Positions 35,771-44,865 of a stretch of DNA of 63,165 nt are shown piece by piece. Source of the stretch: VAUL01 sp964603155. GTDB lineage: Bacteria > Desulfobacterota > Desulfuromonadia > Desulfuromonadales > BM103. Numbering within the stretch: position 1 is the first letter of the stretch; each line of letters begins with the position of its first letter. Location: NCBI GenBank assembly GCA_964603155.1, contig CAZRTZ010000006.1, positions 1 through 63,165 on the forward strand, in the 5' to 3' direction. The position numbers and the translations under genes are program-made. Under the pieces are notes generated by a model. The model saw only the letters and a list, made by a program, of their open reading frames with translations. It searched no databases and had not been told where the DNA came from.

Positions 35771-36961
35771 TTACGCCGTCACGGCTTTGGCCGCTTCCGC
35801 GCCGAATTGCCGGCAGGCGTTCAGGTCCTCGTCCGTCGGGCGGAAACGCAGGGTCAGCCCCGGCGCTCCCAGTTTGAAACGCAACCCCTTCAGGCGCTCT
35901 TCAACCAGCTTGACCGCTTCGCCGCTCCAGCCGAAGGAACCGAAGGCCGCCGCCACCTTGGTGCGCGTCGCTGCCAGGGAGAAGAGGGCCAAGGCGTGCC
36001 AGACCTGCGGCGGGGCGTCGCGGTTGATGGTAGCGGTGCCGATCAGCACCAGGTCGGCTTGTTCCAGTTCGTCGCGCAGATCGTCGTCACGCAGGTCGCA
36101 CAGGCGCATTTCGATCACTTCGAACCCCTGCCCCTCGACGCCTTCGCGCACCGCCTCCGCCATCCTGCGGGTGTTGCCGTGGGCGGAGAGGGTCAGCATC
36201 AGGGCGCGCGGCTTGCCGCTGGACGGCGGCAGGGCGGACAGGCGCCGGTAGGCGTCGACCACCGCTTTCGGATCGCGGCGATGGACCGGGCCGTGAGACG
36301 GGCAGATCAACTGCAGCGGCAGGTGTTCGACCTTGGCCAGCGCCTCGCGCACCTTGTCCTTGAAGGGGCGCATGATGCAGTCGAAGTAGAAATGAAAGTC
36401 CTGGGAGAAGTCCGGAATCTCGTCGTCGAAGAGTTTCTGGGCGCAGTAATGGGCGCCGAAGGCGTCGCACGGGAAGAGCACGGCATCCTCGACCAGGTAG
36501 GTGAACATGGTGTCCGGCCAGTGCAGGTAGGGGGCCAGCAAAAAGCGCAGCGTCCGGCCGCCCAGATTGATCTCCTGCCCGTCGCTGACCACTTGGGCGT
36601 TGAACGGCATGTTGAGCTGCTGGGCAAGGAAGTTCTGCGCGGCCTTGCTGCAGTAGACCGGCAGGTCGGGGAGCTTCTCCAGCAGATGGCGCAGCGCTCC
36701 GGAGTGATCCGGTTCGGTGTGGTTGACCACCACCAGATCGATCTGGTCGAGACCACCCGCCGCCTCCAGCTTGGCCAGCAGCTCCGCGGTGAACGCCTCC
36801 TTGACCGTGTCGATAAGTGCCGTCTTTTGGCTGCCGCGTACCAGATAGGCATTGTAGGTGGTGCCGTTGTGGGTCGGGAAGAGTTCGTCGAAAATCTGCA
36901 GATCCCGGTGACGGACGCCAACCCAGTCAACTCCGGGGATGATCGGTTGAATCTGCTCCAT
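35771..36961 (-). CDS. fprA: flavodiiron protein (FprA type A)
   Basis: A 396-residue flavodiiron protein that reduces O2 to water or NO to N2O, protecting anaerobes. The N-terminal metallo-beta-lactamase-like domain has the diiron ligands H81, E83, D85, H86 in VNHTEPDHSG, a further His near 149 (PYLHWPDTM) and Asp near 168 (LFPCDAFG). The C-terminal flavodoxin domain begins near 255 (LMLTLSAHGNTRRMAEAV). The C terminus has no rubredoxin extension. ATG follows GGAAAGG-like sequence. priA lies 50 bp downstream. Confidence 0.94.
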   Translation of the reverse strand: MEQIQPIIPGVDWVGVRHRDLQIFDELFPTHNGTTYNAYLVRGSQKTALIDTVKEAFTAELLAKLEAAGGLDQIDLVVVNHTEPDHSGALRHLLEKLPDLPVYCSKAAQNFLAQQLNMPFNAQVVSDGQEINLGGRTLRFLLAPYLHWPDTMFTYLVEDAVLFPCDAFGAHYCAQKLFDDEIPDFSQDFHFYFDCIMRPFKDKVREALAKVEHLPLQLICPSHGPVHRRDPKAVVDAYRRLSALPPSSGKPRALMLTLSAHGNTRRMAEAVREGVEGQGFEVIEMRLCDLRDDDLRDELEQADLVLIGTATINRDAPPQVWHALALFSLAATRTKVAAAFGSFGWSGEAVKLVEERLKGLRFKLGAPGLTLRFRPTDEDLNACRQFGAEAAKAVTA

Positions 36962-37089
36962 AGCCTTTGTCCTTTCCCTGCAGGCGGCTCTCTACGTATA
37001 ATCAGGCCGGCCATGCGTAATTTCGCTACCATAATATATTCGCTCGGCTCCAGGCAACCGTGCCGGGTGGTTCCGTCACCGGGTTCGCC

Positions 37090-37929
37090 ATGACGTTCCG
37101 CAGGCAGCGTCATTTGACCCGCCGGGGCTTCCTGCGCCTCGGCCTTATCGGCGCCGGGGCTGCAGGCCTGGCCGACATCTTTTGGCTGGAGCCGCGCGGC
37201 GTGCGGGTGGAGACACTGCCGGTTAACACCGGCCAAAAGGGCCGACTGATCCGGCTGGTGCAGATCAGCGACCTGCACCTGGAGACCTTCGACAGCTATT
37301 TCCAGAAAATTGCCGCACAGGTTGCCGGGCTCAACCCCGACCTGATCGTGCTGACCGGTGACTATCTCGAGGAGGAGCGCAATATTCGCGGGGTGCTCGA
37401 CTTTCTGCGCTTGCTCAAGGCGCCGCAGGGGATCTTTGCCGTGCAGGGGAACTGGGAGTACTGGTCAAGGCTGGAAGGGGAAAATCTGCGCCGCCACTTT
37501 GCCGGCACCGGTGTGCGCCTGCTGATCAACGAACGGGCCGATCTGGAGGTCAACGGGCAGAAGCTGTCGATCCTCGGCCTCGATTACCCTTCGTCGGGGG
37601 ATCAGTTGCGTCGCCTGCAGGCCCAGGCCGATCCGGACCGCTTCAATCTGCTCCTCTCTCACGTCCCGGCATTCCCCCACGAACATCTGGAACGCTCGAT
37701 CGGCCTGGTGTTGTGCGGCCATACCCACGGCGGCCAGGTGCGTCTCCCCCTTTTGCCGCCGCTCTATCTACCGCGCTTTTCCGGGCGGTTTGTCGCCGGT
37801 CTGTACCGGGTCGGCCAATACGACACGCCGCTCTACGTCAACCGCGGCATCGGCACCAGCGTGCTGCCGGTGCGTCTCGCCTGCCGCCCGGAGATCACCG
37901 TGGTTGAGCTTAATCCCCTTGGTCCGTAA
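37090..37929 (+). CDS. Tat-exported metallophosphoesterase
   Basis: A 279-residue calcineurin-like phosphoesterase (YkuE/YaeI-like). The N terminus HLTRRGFLRLGLIGAGAAG is a twin-arginine signal. Metal-site motifs are in order: ISDLHLE near residue 60, LTGDYLEE near 88, GNWEYW near 122, LSHVPAF near 190 and CGHTHGGQ near 214. It may act in lipid or cell-wall turnover at the outer face of the membrane (inference from YkuE-type members). ATG at 37090 is preferred over an in-frame GTG at 37060. Confidence 0.87.
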   Translation: MTFRRQRHLTRRGFLRLGLIGAGAAGLADIFWLEPRGVRVETLPVNTGQKGRLIRLVQISDLHLETFDSYFQKIAAQVAGLNPDLIVLTGDYLEEERNIRGVLDFLRLLKAPQGIFAVQGNWEYWSRLEGENLRRHFAGTGVRLLINERADLEVNGQKLSILGLDYPSSGDQLRRLQAQADPDRFNLLLSHVPAFPHEHLERSIGLVLCGHTHGGQVRLPLLPPLYLPRFSGRFVAGLYRVGQYDTPLYVNRGIGTSVLPVRLACRPEITVVELNPLGP

Positions 37930-37937
37930 ACTACAAA

Positions 37938-38022
37938 GTCATCTCTCGCAGAGAACACCGAGAAAAACATTGAAGCGTGATTCTTTGGTTTCTTCTCTGT
38001 GCCCTCGAGTGAGCTCAGCGAA
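37938..38022. repeat. degenerate inverted repeat
   Basis: GCAGAGAACACCGAGAAA near 37948 and TTTCTTCTCTGTGCCCTC near 37989 form an imperfect palindrome between convergent genes; this looks like a short dispersed repeat, but only one copy is in the window. Confidence 0.35.
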
Positions 38023-38051
38023 CGGGCGTGAGATGTCCTGGCGTGCGCCGC

Positions 38052-39056
38052 TTATAGGACGCCCTGCAACTTCTGCAATTCCACCATCAACCTGTTGAAG
38101 CCGGGACCGTCGAGGCTCTGGGCGCCGTCGCACAGGGCCTTCTCCGGGTCGGGATGAACTTCGACCATGATGCCATGGGCACCGACCACCAGCGCCGCCT
38201 TGGCCATTGGCGCCACCAGGCTGCGCTTGCCGGTGGCGTGCGATGGGTCGACGATGATCGGCAGATGGCTCAATTCGCGGATCAGCGGGACGACGGAGAG
38301 GTCGAGGGTGTTGCGGGTGGCCCGTTCGAAGGTGCGGATGCCGCGCTCGCAGAGGATGACGCGAGGGTTGCCCTCGGCCAGGATATATTCAGCCGCGGCT
38401 AGGAACTCTTCGATGGTTGCGCTCATGCCGCGCTTGAGTAGCACCGGGTGCGAGAGCCTGCCAACTTCCTTGAGCAGGTCGAAATTCTGCATGTTGCGTG
38501 CGCCGATCTGCAGTACGTCGGCGTAGCGGCACACGGTTTCGAGCTGCTCGATGCGCATCACTTCGGTAATGACCGGCAACCCGGCGGCGTCACCGGCCTG
38601 GCGCAGGTATTTGAGTCCTTCGGTGCCCAGCCCCTGGAAGCTGTGCGGACCGGTGCGCGGCTTGAATGCCCCGCCCCGCAGCATGTGGGCACCGGCCGCT
38701 TTGACCAGATGGGCGGCGCTGAGCATCTGGCCGACGCTCTCCACCGAGCAAGGTCCGGCGATAATCACCGGGGGCTGTCCGTTGCCGAACTTGACCCCGC
38801 CGGCTTCCACCACCGACGACTCGGGGTGAAAATCCCTGGACACCAGTTTGTAAGGCTTGCTGACGTGGATGACCTCGCGCACGCCCGGAAGATCGCGAAT
38901 GCTGCTGTCATCGACATACCCCTCGTTGCCGAGGACGCCGATGGCGGTGCGTTCGCTGCCGGGGATCGGCTGGGCAATCAGACCCATGGCCTGAACCGCA
39001 GCGACGACGGCGTCAACCTGGGTTTCGCTGGCGGAATGATGCATGACGATCAGCAT
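38052..39056 (-). CDS. aroF: 3-deoxy-7-phosphoheptulonate synthase (type I-beta)
   Basis: A 334-residue DAHP synthase, the first step of aromatic amino acid synthesis from PEP and erythrose 4-phosphate. Residues 1-70 form a ferredoxin-like regulatory domain as in Thermotoga-type enzymes, which gives tyrosine feedback. The barrel has IAGPCSVES near 94, RGGAFKPRTGPHSFQG near 122, the QIGARNMQNF strand and the metal-site VDPSHATGKR near 265. ATG at 39056 has GGAG upstream. A longer frame toward 39320 is not conserved. Confidence 0.94.
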   Translation of the reverse strand: MLIVMHHSASETQVDAVVAAVQAMGLIAQPIPGSERTAIGVLGNEGYVDDSSIRDLPGVREVIHVSKPYKLVSRDFHPESSVVEAGGVKFGNGQPPVIIAGPCSVESVGQMLSAAHLVKAAGAHMLRGGAFKPRTGPHSFQGLGTEGLKYLRQAGDAAGLPVITEVMRIEQLETVCRYADVLQIGARNMQNFDLLKEVGRLSHPVLLKRGMSATIEEFLAAAEYILAEGNPRVILCERGIRTFERATRNTLDLSVVPLIRELSHLPIIVDPSHATGKRSLVAPMAKAALVVGAHGIMVEVHPDPEKALCDGAQSLDGPGFNRLMVELQKLQGVL

Positions 39057-39089
39057 GGTCTCGCTCCTTGCTTGCAGACTTGATCTTTC

Positions 39090-39118
39090 ACAATAGCGGC
39101 CGCCCCGCTCAATTTCAA
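39090..39118 (-). promoter_or_regulatory. promoter of the DAHP synthase gene
   Basis: On the minus strand TTGAAA (39118-39113), 17-base spacer, TATTGT (39095-39090); predicted start near 39083, about 27 bases before the ATG. Confidence 0.55.
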
Positions 39119-39186
39119 GCATCTTGGCGGCAACCTGTGTTTCGGCTATGGTAAGAAAATTACTGTTTATCCTCCAGGAGCCGCCG

Positions 39187-39522
39187 GTGGCATCGACCAG
39201 ATTCCGTTCTATTTTTGCCTGTTGCGGCCTGCTCGCCCTGGCCGGGCTGCTTTCCCCCCTCCTCGCGGCGGCTGACAGTGAGGCCGTGGCGCGGCGCCTG
39301 CTCAACAGCCAGGGCTGCAAGGCCTGCCACCCCTTTGAGAGCGCCGAAGAATCGCTGGCCCCCGACCTGAGCAGGGTTGGCGGCCGCCTGAAGAAGGAGC
39401 AGATTCGCAGCCGGCTGGTTTCCGCCGATCACCGTCATGCTGCCGGCCGGATTGCCGATTTCAGCCATCTCGGCGCCGACGATATCGATGCCCTGGCCAG
39501 CTTTCTGAGCCAGCGCCAATGA
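39187..39522 (+). CDS. small monoheme c-type cytochrome
   Basis: A 111-residue exported protein: signal peptide with hydrophobic core CCGLLALAGLLSPLL, then one heme site CKACH near residue 41 and a short C-terminal helix (DDIDALASFL). The usual distal methionine of class I cytochromes is absent in the expected place (HAAGRIADFSHLG), so the sixth ligand may be His or vacant. GTG at 39187 is preferred since AGGAG precedes it; a TTG at 39124 is possible. It overlaps trmB by 4 bp. Confidence 0.75.
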   Translation: MASTRFRSIFACCGLLALAGLLSPLLAAADSEAVARRLLNSQGCKACHPFESAEESLAPDLSRVGGRLKKEQIRSRLVSADHRHAAGRIADFSHLGADDIDALASFLSQRQ

Positions 39523-40256
39523 CGATCAGCCCTCTTCCGGCAGCGGCGGCTCCGCAGCGTATCCAGCGGGTCATCCCGATCGACTCCCCCTGGTTTCTGC
39601 CGGTGCGGTTCCTCGATGAGCCCATCGACTGGCCGGCCGTGTTCGGACGCACCGCGCCGTTGCTGCTGGAGATCGGCTGCGGCACCGGACACTTCGTTAC
39701 CACTCTTGCCGGTCGGTACCCGGAGCGTAATTTCCTGGCCATCGACATTTACAACAAGGGCTGTCTGAAGACCTGCCGCAAGCTGGAGGCAGCCGGACTC
39801 TCGAATGTCCGGGTCATGCGCGTCGAGGCTCGCGAACTGTTGCTCAGGGCGCTGCCCGATGCCAGTCTGCAGGCGATTTACATCAACTGCCCGGATCCCT
39901 GGCCGAAAAAATGCCATCGCGACCGGCGCCTGGTCAATCAGGCCTTTCTCGAGCTGGCCCTGTGCCGGCTGCGCCCCGATGGGGAGCTGTTCTTCGCCAG
40001 CGATCAGCGCGACTATGCCGAAGAGGTCGCCGGGGCCATGGCGCAACTCCCGGCGTTTCGCAACCAGCTGGCGGCGCCATTTGCCGTCGAATTGCCCGGC
40101 TATCCGCTCTCCAAGTACATGCGCCGGTTTCTCGCCCAGGGGTTGCCGATCCATTTTATCCACTGCCGCCGCGATCCGGCCGTGCCGCTCGCCGCCTTTG
40201 CCGCGCCGGAGCTGATGCGCGGCTATCGCTCACGCCGCCCCGGGAACCCCGCATGA
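39519..40256 (+). CDS. trmB: tRNA (guanine-N7-)-methyltransferase
   Basis: A 245-residue TrmB forming m7G46 in tRNA. It has the SAM-binding LLLEIGCGTGHFV near residue 48, FLAIDIYNKG near 73, and the signature INCPDPWPKKCHRDRRLV near 124. The signature begins C-P-D-P rather than F-P-D-P. It lies between a cytochrome c gene and truD with 4-bp overlaps on both sides. Confidence 0.93.
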   Translation: MTISPLPAAAAPQRIQRVIPIDSPWFLPVRFLDEPIDWPAVFGRTAPLLLEIGCGTGHFVTTLAGRYPERNFLAIDIYNKGCLKTCRKLEAAGLSNVRVMRVEARELLLRALPDASLQAIYINCPDPWPKKCHRDRRLVNQAFLELALCRLRPDGELFFASDQRDYAEEVAGAMAQLPAFRNQLAAPFAVELPGYPLSKYMRRFLAQGLPIHFIHCRRDPAVPLAAFAAPELMRGYRSRRPGNPA

Positions 40257-41479
40257 GCCACTACCTGACCGCCATGCTCCCCGGGACCGGCGGAACCCTG
40301 CGCCGGGAACCGGCCGATTTCATGGTCGAGGAGATTCCTCTCTACGAGCCGTGCGGCGAGGGCGAGCATCTCTATGTGACGGTGGAGAAGAGCGGCATGA
40401 CCACCTTCGACCTGCTGCACCAGCTGGCCAGGGCTCTGCGCGTCCCCGAGCGCGAGATCGGCTATGCCGGGCTCAAGGATGCCCGGGCCGTGACCCGTCA
40501 GACCGTTTCCATCCCGCTGCGTCGGCCGGAGGACGTGAGCGGGCTGGAGCTTACCGGGGTGCGCATCCTTGCCGCCCGTCTGCACCGCAACAAGTTGCGT
40601 CTCGGGCATCTTGCCGGCAATCGCTTCCGCATCCGCATCCACGAGCCTGAGCCGGATGCGTTGGCCCGGGCGGAAACGATCCTCGGCGTTCTCGAGGACC
40701 TTGGCGTGCCGAACCGTTTCGGCGATCAGCGTTACGGGGCGCTCGGCAACTCCCATCGGATTGGCCGCGCCATTCTGGCCGGCGATTTTTCGGCGGCCGT
40801 GCGTGAGATCATCGGCGACCCGGCGGAGATACTGCACCCGGACTGGCAAGCGGCGGTCGCGGCCTTCCGTGCCGGCGACCTGGCAACGGCCATCGCGCGT
40901 CTGCCGCGGCACTGCCACCCCGAGCGGCGGCTGCTCGAAGCACTGCGCAGTGGAAAACCGCCACGGGAAGCGGTGCTTTCCCTGCCGCGCAAATTGCTGC
41001 GGTTGTATCTCTCCGCCTACCAGTCGTCGCTTTTCGACCGGGTGGTTGACATGCGCCTGCAGGCCCTCGAACGGTTGTGGCCCGGGGACCTGGCCATGAA
41101 ACATGTCAACGGTGCCTGCTTCGAGGTTACCGACCCCGTCGCCGAGCAATCGCGCGCGGATGCCTTCGAGATCAGCCCGACCGCGCCGCTTTACGGCTGC
41201 AAGGTGCGTCTGGCCGGCGGCCAGGCCGGGCTGCTTGAGCGGAGCCTGCTCGACAAGGAACAGTTGGCTCTAGAGGCCTTTCGCCTGCCGGGAGGGTTGA
41301 CCATGGAGGGCGAGCGCCGCCCGCTGCGCGTGCCGCTAAGCGAGGTGTCGGTTCAGGCCGACCGTGCCGACCTGCTGCTGGCCTTCCGTTTGCCTAAGGG
41401 GAGTTTCGCCACCGCGGTGCTGCATGAGGTCATGAAGAGCGGCGGAGCCACGACAGAATTGCCGGATACCACCGAATAG
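40253..41479 (+). CDS. truD: tRNA pseudouridine(13) synthase TruD
   Basis: A 408-residue TruD. Features: FMVEEIPLYEP near residue 24, the catalytic aspartate in YAGLKDARAVTRQ near 80, and NRFGDQRYG near 158 before the TRUD insertion. It modifies U13 of tRNA-Glu and others. ATG at 40253 couples it to trmB. The frame extends upstream within trmB without conservation. Confidence 0.95.
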   Translation: MSHYLTAMLPGTGGTLRREPADFMVEEIPLYEPCGEGEHLYVTVEKSGMTTFDLLHQLARALRVPEREIGYAGLKDARAVTRQTVSIPLRRPEDVSGLELTGVRILAARLHRNKLRLGHLAGNRFRIRIHEPEPDALARAETILGVLEDLGVPNRFGDQRYGALGNSHRIGRAILAGDFSAAVREIIGDPAEILHPDWQAAVAAFRAGDLATAIARLPRHCHPERRLLEALRSGKPPREAVLSLPRKLLRLYLSAYQSSLFDRVVDMRLQALERLWPGDLAMKHVNGACFEVTDPVAEQSRADAFEISPTAPLYGCKVRLAGGQAGLLERSLLDKEQLALEAFRLPGGLTMEGERRPLRVPLSEVSVQADRADLLLAFRLPKGSFATAVLHEVMKSGGATTELPDTTE

Positions 41480-41543
41480 ACGCTTCTGTTATCATCGCCC
41501 GAAGTCAGCGAAGTCATTAAACGCCGACGCAGGAGGATGCCGC

Positions 41544-41870
41544 ATGCCCATGCCGCCATCGCCCCCCCCAGCCAATGACGATCTGCGCGTCAACTTCTTT
41601 CGCCCCCGCCCGGGCTTCATGCGCCGCGAGGTCACCATCATCTGGCTCACCCTGTCGGCCTGGGGGTTGTTCACGTTCGGCTTCCCACTGTATCTGGTCT
41701 CCTGCCCCCAGGCCCAGCTAACCAGCCGCACCATCCTCGGCATGCCGGTGCATTACTGGTTCAGCGGCCAGTTTCTGATCATCTGGTTCATCTTCATCAG
41801 CGTCATTTTCAACCTGCTGATCGACCGGCTCACCGCCAGCTTCCATAAACGGCGCCCGGGGGGGATGTAG
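41544..41870 (+). CDS. symporter small subunit (DUF4212-like)
   Basis: A 108-residue membrane protein with two hydrophobic helices (about 32-55 and 72-95) and a Pro-rich, basic N terminus (NFFRPRPGFMRRE). This is the small partner found directly upstream of acetate/cation SSS permeases. It lies 3 bp before the large subunit, so it forms a two-gene transporter unit. Cytoplasmic membrane. Confidence 0.85.
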   Translation: MPMPPSPPPANDDLRVNFFRPRPGFMRREVTIIWLTLSAWGLFTFGFPLYLVSCPQAQLTSRTILGMPVHYWFSGQFLIIWFIFISVIFNLLIDRLTASFHKRRPGGM

Positions 41871-41873
41871 CAC

Positions 41874-43394
41874 ATGTTCGGGGAGTTCAAGCTGCTGCCG
41901 CTCCTGCTGCTGGCCGGGGCTCTGGGCGTATCGCTGCTGGTCGGTTTGTTCAGCCGGCGCCGGGCGGAAAGCGCCTATGGGTTGGGAACCCGCTCTGCCG
42001 GGCATGCCGGGATCGGCGCGGCCATCGCCTCCAACTGGATGAGCGCCGCCTCGTTTCTGGGGATTGCCGGGATTTTCTTCGTCAAGGGTTATTTCGCGTT
42101 CGCCTACATCCTGGGCTGGACCGGCGGCTACGTCCTGCTCCTGGTGCTAATGGCCGGGCAGATTCGCCGTTTCGGCAAGTACACGGCCCCGGAATTCGTC
42201 GAGGCGCGCTACGATTCGTCTCTGGCCCGTATCTGCTCGGCGGTGATCGCCATTCTCATCACCCTCATCTATTGTGTCGCCCAGTACAAGGGGATCGGCC
42301 TGGTCTTCGCCTGGCTGTTCGGTATCGACTACACCCGGGCGCTGCTGCTCGGCACGCTGGTGGCGATCAGTTACCTGGTGGTCGCCGGCTCCCTGGGGGC
42401 CTCGCGCAATCAGCAGTTGCACTATCTCACCCTGATCCTGTGTTTCATCATCCCGTTGATGGCGATCGCCGCCAGCCTCGGCTATTCCTGGATTCTGCCG
42501 CAGCTCAGCTACGGTGCCGCGCTCAACGAACTCCCCCAGGAGATGATACACGACTATCTCGACCCATGGGCCTTCGGTTCGCCCTACCAGTGGATGGCCC
42601 TGTGCTTCACGCTGATGGTCGGCACGGCAGGGCTCCCCCATGTGCTCTCGCGCTTCTACACGGTTTCCAACAACCGTGATGCGCGCTGGGGGGTGGTCTG
42701 GGGGCTGCTCTTTATCGGTCTCCTTTACTGGAGCGCGCCGGCCTTCGGAGCCTTTGCCAAGGCCTGGCAGACCAGAACGGCGGCCCACCTCTCGCCCGAA
42801 GAGAGCCTGGCGATTGCCGATCTGGTGGTGGTCAAGGCTGGCGAATGGGTGGGGATTTCGCAAGCCCTGGTCGGGCTGCTGGCGGTCGGGGGGATTCTGG
42901 CGGCGTTCAGTACGGTCGCCGGGCTGTTGATTACCGGCGCCGGCGCTTTCACCTACGATATCTATTACCGGCTGGTCAACCCGCGGGCCAGCGAGCGGCA
43001 TCTCCTCAAGGTAGCAAAAGGGGTGACGCTGCTGCTTGCCGCCCTCATCCTGATGATCGCCGTCAACCCGCCGGGACTGATCGCCGAGATCACCGCGGTG
43101 GCCTTCGCCCTGGCCGGCAACACCCTCTTCCCCGTCTTTCTTCTCGGCATCTGGTGGGACCGGGCCAACAAGTACGGGGCGGTCAGCGGCATGCTCCTCG
43201 GCATATTTCTGACCTTCACCCCGGTGCTGGCCGGGCACTTGCTCCCAGGCCTGTGCGACTGGCTGCCGCCGACGGCTTCGGCCCTGATCGGCGCGCCGTT
43301 GGTCACTCTGACCATCGTCGTCGTCTCCCTGTTGACGCCCCCGCCGCCCGCCAGCGTCCGCCGCTTCCTGGTCGAAAAGGTGCACAGCCCTTGA
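41874..43394 (+). CDS. sodium:solute symporter, acetate permease-like
   Basis: A 506-residue SSS-family permease with about 13 helices. Landmarks are GLGTRSAGHAGIGAAIASNWMS-type sequence near residue 40, the SAASFLGIAG helix, VAQYKGIGLV near 140, and VGTAGLPHVLSRFYT near 245, which closely fit the ActP/AplC-type acetate or monocarboxylate branch. The adjacent small subunit supports this. Acetate uptake would suit a Desulfuromonadales metabolism (inference). Confidence 0.88.
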   Translation: MFGEFKLLPLLLLAGALGVSLLVGLFSRRRAESAYGLGTRSAGHAGIGAAIASNWMSAASFLGIAGIFFVKGYFAFAYILGWTGGYVLLLVLMAGQIRRFGKYTAPEFVEARYDSSLARICSAVIAILITLIYCVAQYKGIGLVFAWLFGIDYTRALLLGTLVAISYLVVAGSLGASRNQQLHYLTLILCFIIPLMAIAASLGYSWILPQLSYGAALNELPQEMIHDYLDPWAFGSPYQWMALCFTLMVGTAGLPHVLSRFYTVSNNRDARWGVVWGLLFIGLLYWSAPAFGAFAKAWQTRTAAHLSPEESLAIADLVVVKAGEWVGISQALVGLLAVGGILAAFSTVAGLLITGAGAFTYDIYYRLVNPRASERHLLKVAKGVTLLLAALILMIAVNPPGLIAEITAVAFALAGNTLFPVFLLGIWWDRANKYGAVSGMLLGIFLTFTPVLAGHLLPGLCDWLPPTASALIGAPLVTLTIVVVSLLTPPPPASVRRFLVEKVHSP

Positions 43395-43430
43395 GCGCCG
43401 GTTAGCCTCTGCGGACATGAGTCTGACGCG

Positions 43431-44261
43431 ATGAAGCTGATCTTTTCGGCGGGGAGCCTCTATACGCTGCCGACCCACACGGTCTTCGAACTGGCCCGCG
43501 AGGTTGGTTTCGATGGCATGGAAGTCATCGTCAACCACGATTTCGGCAACCGCAATCAGGCCAGTTACCTGCGCTCGCTCGGCGAAATTCTGCCGATCCA
43601 CTCGCTGCACGCCCCGTTCTTCGACATCAACGGTTGGGGGAACAAGGTCGACCAACTCAAGATCTGCGCCGACCTTGCCCTCGAGGCCGGGGTGCCGCTG
43701 GTCAACTTCCACCCGCCGTCGTGGCTGAATTTCGAGTTGAAATTCTGGCGCTGGCTCAAAGGGGTTGATGATTTCCAGGCGGAGCTGGGACACAACCAGG
43801 TGGTGATCACCCTGGAAAACATGCCGTGCATGCCCAAATCCAAGATCAACCCCTACCTGCTCGCCGCCCCCGAGAAGATGACCGCCTTTCTCCGGGAGCA
43901 CAACCTGTACCTGACCTTCGACACCGCCCACTGCGGCTCGATGCACACCAACTTCATCAACGATTTCTACCATTACTACGGCTCGGGGCGGATGCGCAGC
44001 ATCCACTTTTCCGACTACGCCAACGGCGAGGAGCACCTGATGCCCGGCCACGGCGGGTTGCCGCTGACGCGTTTCCTCAATCACCTGCGCGAGACCGACT
44101 ACGACCATTCCCTGGTCCTGGAACTCTCGCCCTGCGAGTTCCCTGATGAGTTCGACCAGATTCGTGCCACCCTCGAGGAGGTCTACCGGTATCTTTGCCA
44201 GGAAACGCGCAAGACCCCGCACGCTGAAATCCCGGGGCGAAGCGCGACGGGGGATGGGTGA
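43431..44261 (+). CDS. sugar phosphate isomerase/epimerase-like TIM barrel
   Basis: A 276-residue AP-endonuclease-2/xylose-isomerase-like barrel. Seen are MKLIFSAGSLYTLP at the start, GFDGMEVIVNHDF near 27, ENMPCMPKSK near 130, LTFDTAHCGSMH near 158 and HFSDYANGEEHLMPGHGGLPL near 190. These carry the conserved Glu, Asp, His metal ligands of the family. Substrate unknown. It lies 36 bp after the symporter, same strand; the C-terminal tail from about 260 is Arg/Gly-rich and unconserved looking. Confidence 0.8.
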   Translation: MKLIFSAGSLYTLPTHTVFELAREVGFDGMEVIVNHDFGNRNQASYLRSLGEILPIHSLHAPFFDINGWGNKVDQLKICADLALEAGVPLVNFHPPSWLNFELKFWRWLKGVDDFQAELGHNQVVITLENMPCMPKSKINPYLLAAPEKMTAFLREHNLYLTFDTAHCGSMHTNFINDFYHYYGSGRMRSIHFSDYANGEEHLMPGHGGLPLTRFLNHLRETDYDHSLVLELSPCEFPDEFDQIRATLEEVYRYLCQETRKTPHAEIPGRSATGDG

Positions 44262-44282
44262 TGATGGTTGCCGGACGGGGGG

Positions 44283-44735
44283 TCAGCGGACGATGTAGAC
44301 TGAGCAGGGGGCGTGCAGGGCAACCTTGGTCGATACGCTGCCAAGCAGGGTGCGTTTGACCACGCCTTTGCCCGACGAGCCGATGACGATCGCATCGCAC
44401 CCTTTCTCCTTGGCAAAGTGGATCAGTTCCTCGGCCGGATCACCGTAGAGGACCAGGGATTCGAGAACCACGTCGGCGTCGGCGGCCGATTTTTCGACCA
44501 CGTAGAAGAGGCGGTCGCGCTTTTCCTGCCAGTCGGGTTCCTCGGTCGGTGGCTTGCTGGGGAAGAAGTCGGTGAAAGTGGGGGGTTTGAGGCTCGGCAG
44601 GACCAGGACGGCGTAGAGGTGGCCGCGGAGTTTCGTCCCCGACTGGGCCACCAGGCGCACGGCTTCTTCGGCCGCCTTGTCCGATTGCGGGGAGCCGTCG
44701 ATAGCCACCAGGATCTTCTTGCTGATCATCAGCAT
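44283..44735 (-). CDS. universal stress protein (UspA family)
   Basis: A 150-residue Usp-fold protein. It begins KKILVAIDGSPQSDKAAEEA and has the ATP-binding GSSGKGVVKRTLLGSVSTKV (GX2GX9GS) near 122, so it is the nucleotide-binding type. ATG at 44735 has AGGAG upstream and a promoter at 44768-44796. Convergent with the isomerase-like gene. Confidence 0.9.
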   Translation of the reverse strand: MLMISKKILVAIDGSPQSDKAAEEAVRLVAQSGTKLRGHLYAVLVLPSLKPPTFTDFFPSKPPTEEPDWQEKRDRLFYVVEKSAADADVVLESLVLYGDPAEELIHFAKEKGCDAIVIGSSGKGVVKRTLLGSVSTKVALHAPCSVYIVR

Positions 44736-44767
44736 GTTTTTTGCCCGCTCCTTGCCGGATGGGCCAC

Positions 44768-44796
44768 AATCTACCTCCCTCACCGTGACCTGTCAA
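44768..44796 (-). promoter_or_regulatory. promoter of uspA
   Basis: On the minus strand TTGACA (44796-44791), 17-base spacer, TAGATT (44773-44768); start expected near 44761, about 26 bases before the ATG. Confidence 0.6.
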
Positions 44797-44836
44797 CTTG
44801 TCAGCGGGTGGCTTCTGGCAAGGAATCAACTCTTGC

Positions 44837-44865
44837 TTGACAATCGTAGAACAGCATTTTATAGT
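44837..44865 (+). promoter_or_regulatory. promoter upstream of the IclR regulator gene
   Basis: TTGACA (44837-44842), 17-base spacer, TATAGT (44860-44865), almost consensus. The start near 44872 leaves about 150 bases of leader before ATG 45025. Confidence 0.65.

Noticed and set aside
42147..44222. 691-codon minus-strand frame across the symporter and isomerase genes
   Set aside because: Composition is typical of antisense frames (Gln/Arg/Gly rich); no signature found.
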